Part shown: one piece after another, positions 5,502 to 6,736 of the stretch | Layout of the letters: every line of letters starts with the position of its first letter | Position numbering within the stretch: position 1 is the first letter of the stretch | Source of the DNA: Candidatus Bathyarchaeota archaeon | GTDB lineage: Archaea; Thermoproteota; Bathyarchaeia; TCS64 | Reading direction: 5' to 3' | Assembly: GCA_016934355.1 (NCBI GenBank) | Contig: JAFGTA010000071.1 | Location: forward strand, 1 to 6,736 | DNA: 6,736 nt | Program-made: the position numbers and the translations under genes | Notes under the pieces: model-generated | What the model was told of the DNA's origin: nothing | The model's input: only the letters and a program-made list of their open reading frames with translations | Database searches by the model: none

Positions 5502-6311
5502 GTGGACACTACGACCCAGAAAACCGATCAACCGGAGAGAGAGCAGCACTTCTTCGACTTCGCAGCCGAGGCGGGCCTTACGAAGCACTTCGGCGGCCTC
5601 GACGCGACGGAGGAGCTCGTCGAGCTATGCCACATTGGAGAGGACAGTTACGTACTGGACGTCGGCTGCGGCGTCGGGCAGACGTCCTGCTACCTCGCGA
5701 AGACGCATGGCTGCAGGGTGGTCGGCGTGGACGTCAACGAGAGGATGGTCGAACGGTCACGTGAGCGGGCGAAGGGGGAGGGAGTCGCTGAAAGGACGGA
5801 GTTCAGGGTGGCGGACGCGCAGGACCTGCCCTTCACGGACGAAGCCTTCGATGCGGTGATAACGGAGTCAGTGACCGTCTTCCCGGAGGACAAGCAGAGA
5901 GCGGTCAGGGAGTACGCCCGGGTGACGAAACCCGGTGGATACGTCGGGCTCAACGAGGCGACGTGGCTAAAGGCGCCGCCTCCGCCTGAGATAATCGAGT
6001 GGGCGTCCCAGGACCTGGGCGCTCAGGTGAAGCCTCTCACCTCCGATGGCTGGGTGGAGCTGATGGAAGGCGCTGCACTGACGGAAATAGCGGTGAACGT
6101 CCGTGAGGTTAAGACGCAGAAAGAGGCGAATGAGCTGGTCCGCAGGTACGGCTACGGCGGGATGCTGCTAAGCCTCTTCAGGGCGGCGTCGCTGTACCTC
6201 AGGAGCCCCGCCTACAGGAGGTTCGTAGGCGAGGTGCAGAAGGAGGGGATCACCCCGGATAACCTTGAGGAGTACCTGGGGTACGGGGTGTTCGTGGGGA
6301 GAAAGAGCTGA
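5502..6311 (+). CDS. Class I SAM-dependent methyltransferase (UbiE/Methyltransf_11-like)
   Basis: This 269-residue protein has the Rossmann-fold methyltransferase motifs in order. Motif I is V-L-D-V-G-C-G-V-G (51-59). The acidic residue that binds the SAM ribose is D77 in V-V-G-V-D-V-N-E-R-M. V-A-D-A-Q-D-L-P-F (103-111) contacts the adenine, D-A-V-I-T-E-S-V-T-V-F (117-127) is motif IV, and R-V-T-K-P-G-G-Y-V (140-148) is motif VI. The last roughly 110 residues, ending Y-G-V-F-V-G-R-K-S, probably form the acceptor lid and give no clear substrate clue; small-molecule or lipid/quinone-like acceptors are typical of this group. It is probably cytoplasmic. The start is GTG 5502, with no Shine-Dalgarno site. 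It is divergent from tetR and preceded by operator-like palindromes, so it is probably induced by the regulator's ligand, which may be the acceptor or a related toxic compound. Confidence 0.88.
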   Translation: MDTTTQKTDQPEREQHFFDFAAEAGLTKHFGGLDATEELVELCHIGEDSYVLDVGCGVGQTSCYLAKTHGCRVVGVDVNERMVERSRERAKGEGVAERTEFRVADAQDLPFTDEAFDAVITESVTVFPEDKQRAVREYARVTKPGGYVGLNEATWLKAPPPPEIIEWASQDLGAQVKPLTSDGWVELMEGAALTEIAVNVREVKTQKEANELVRRYGYGGMLLSLFRAASLYLRSPAYRRFVGEVQKEGITPDNLEEYLGYGVFVGRKS

Positions 6312-6482
6312 GTTCTTGGATGATCTGATCAGCGGCTATGACCTAGAAATCTGGAAAGTCGAAAGGCTCTTGTCTCGGTAAGAAAAAACAATGTTTGGTA
6401 AAACGATCTTTGTTTTCGTATTACTTTCACGGATGAAGCCGCCTTAATTGATTTCCTGCTGCTGAGAAGGTTAGGTGGATAA
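6312..6482. other. Intergenic region between the methyltransferase and tRNA-Thr
   Basis: This 171-bp stretch is clearly more AT-rich than the rest of the window and holds no convincing gene. It contains a small inverted repeat TGATC-T-GATCA at 6321-6331 of unknown meaning, and an AT-rich inverted repeat with T-runs on both strands at 6383-6416 that fits a shared terminator for the converging genes. Confidence 0.6.
6383..6416. terminator. Candidate bidirectional terminator
   Basis: AAAACAA (6385-6391) and TTGTTTT (6410-6416) are exact inverted repeats with an 18-base loop. The left arm extends into A6 (6383-6388), giving a T6 run on the minus strand for the tRNA transcript. The right arm gives T-rich TTTGTTTT on the plus strand for the methyltransferase transcript. 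Confidence 0.4.
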
Positions 6483-6558
6483 TGGAGCCTCGAGCGGGAT
6501 TTGAACCCGCGGCCTACAGCTTACGAGGCTGCCGCTCTGGCCACTGAGCTACCGAGGC
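6483..6558 (-). tRNA. tRNA-Thr (anticodon CGU), with encoded CCA
   Basis: The minus strand folds into a complete intron-less cloverleaf of 73 nt (6486-6558) plus an encoded CCA (6483-6485). The acceptor stem is GCCTCGG with TCGAGGC, the last pair being G-U. The D arm is GCTC-AGTGGCCA-GAGC. The anticodon arm is GCAGC-CTCGTAA-GCTGT with anticodon CGT at 6523-6525, reading the threonine codon ACG. The variable loop is AGGCC. The T arm is GCGGG-TTCAAAT-CCCGC. The discriminator base is U, as in archaeal tRNA-Thr. The T-rich run at 6383-6388 may end its transcript. Confidence 0.97.
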
Positions 6559-6584
6559 GCCCTTGACACATAATAACGGATAGG

Positions 6585-6596
6585 ATTTAAGAAATA
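6585..6596 (-). promoter_or_regulatory. TATA-like box for tRNA-Thr
   Basis: On the minus strand the region reads TATTTCTTAAAT, about 30 bases upstream of the mature tRNA 5' end. This would give a short 5' leader removed by RNase P. It lies in the 51-bp gap after the CoA-transferase gene. Confidence 0.4.
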
Positions 6597-6609
6597 TGGT
6601 TGTCGGGGG

Positions 6610-6736
6610 CTACGTCGAGTAGCTGATGATCCCCTTCTGCATCAGGTCCTTTATCTTTTCGTCGTCGAACCCCATGAGCTCCTTGAGCACCTCGGCGTTG
6701 TGCTGCCCCAGCACCGGCGCGGGGGTCCTGAGCACG
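6610..6736 (-). CDS. CaiB/BaiF (class III) CoA-transferase, C-terminal fragment cut by window edge
   Basis: An open minus-strand frame runs in from the right edge to the TAG at 6610-6612, giving 41 complete codons from 6735. The residues V-L-R-T-P-A-P-V-L-G-Q-H-N-A-E-V-L-K-E-L match the usual end of family III CoA-transferases (P-A-P-x-L-G-x-H-x-x-E-V-L). The tail F-D-D-E-K-I-K-D-L-M-Q-K-G-I-I corresponds to their final helix (E-E-I-x-x-L-x-x-x-G-V-I). These cytoplasmic enzymes move CoA between carboxylic acids; the catalytic aspartate and CoA-binding regions are outside the window, so the substrate cannot be inferred. The GTG at the edge is an internal valine, not a start. Full-length members have roughly 400 residues. 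Confidence 0.85.
   Translation of the reverse strand, partial: VLRTPAPVLGQHNAEVLKELMGFDDEKIKDLMQKGIISYST

Noticed and set aside
5380..5859. Plus-strand frame of 159 codons starting inside tetR and overlapping the methyltransferase
   Set aside because: It runs through the operator region and is rich in Arg and Ser, typical of an out-of-frame reading of the methyltransferase gene.
6321..6331. Short inverted repeat TGATC-T-GATCA after the methyltransferase
   Set aside because: The arms are only five bases and there is no T-run, so it is neither a convincing terminator nor an operator.
1..6736. CRISPR arrays, insertion sequences, attachment sites at the tRNA, and riboswitches
   Set aside because: I saw no regularly spaced repeats, transposase or integrase coding sequence, second copy of the tRNA 3' end, or recognisable riboswitch core in the window.

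Overview
The window looks like chromosomal DNA of an archaeon with high GC content and strong G/C preference at third codon positions. Four things point to archaea: a pilin-type class III leader peptide (R-A|M-S before a hydrophobic stretch), TATA-like boxes about 25-35 bases upstream of several start codons with little or no leader, frequent AGG and ATA codons, and a tRNA-Thr gene with a U discriminator and an encoded CCA. The pilin N-terminus and gene mix suggest a TACK/Thermoproteota-type lineage (Bathyarchaeia or Nitrososphaeria-like), but this is only a guess.

Layout: 1-270 (+) is the 3' part of an OsmC-family thiol peroxidase gene. It meets convergently, through a shared CTAG, a flavodoxin-fold NAD(P)H/FMN reductase-like gene (267-812, -). 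Upstream of that on the same strand is a cysteine-rich protein of about 343 residues that I cannot assign (845-1876, -). After a divergent intergenic region come three genes on the plus strand: a small type IV pilin-like protein (2042-2518), a DapA-family lyase/synthase (2572-3510) and a tandem-GNAT acetyltransferase (3532-4428); the last two look like an operon. Convergent to these are a GYD-domain protein (4446-4730, -) and, upstream of it, a TetR-family repressor (4785-5393, -). The repressor is divergent from a class I SAM-dependent methyltransferase (5502-6311, +). A bidirectional AT-rich terminator candidate separates the methyltransferase from tRNA-Thr(CGU) (6483-6558, -). The right edge holds the last 41 codons of a CaiB/BaiF-type CoA-transferase (6610-6736, -).

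Most of the window is ordinary mixed housekeeping and accessory metabolism, not one dedicated system. The most coherent regulatory unit is TetR/methyltransferase. Their 108-bp divergent promoter region carries five copies of the 7-mer TTCGAGT (or its complement ACTCGAA) arranged as palindromes on both sides of a TATA box. This looks like an autoregulated repressor that also controls the methyltransferase. The DapA-GNAT pair may be a small amino-acid or sugar-acid modification unit, but its substrate is not visible. I found no CRISPR array, insertion sequence, phage gene or clear defence system.
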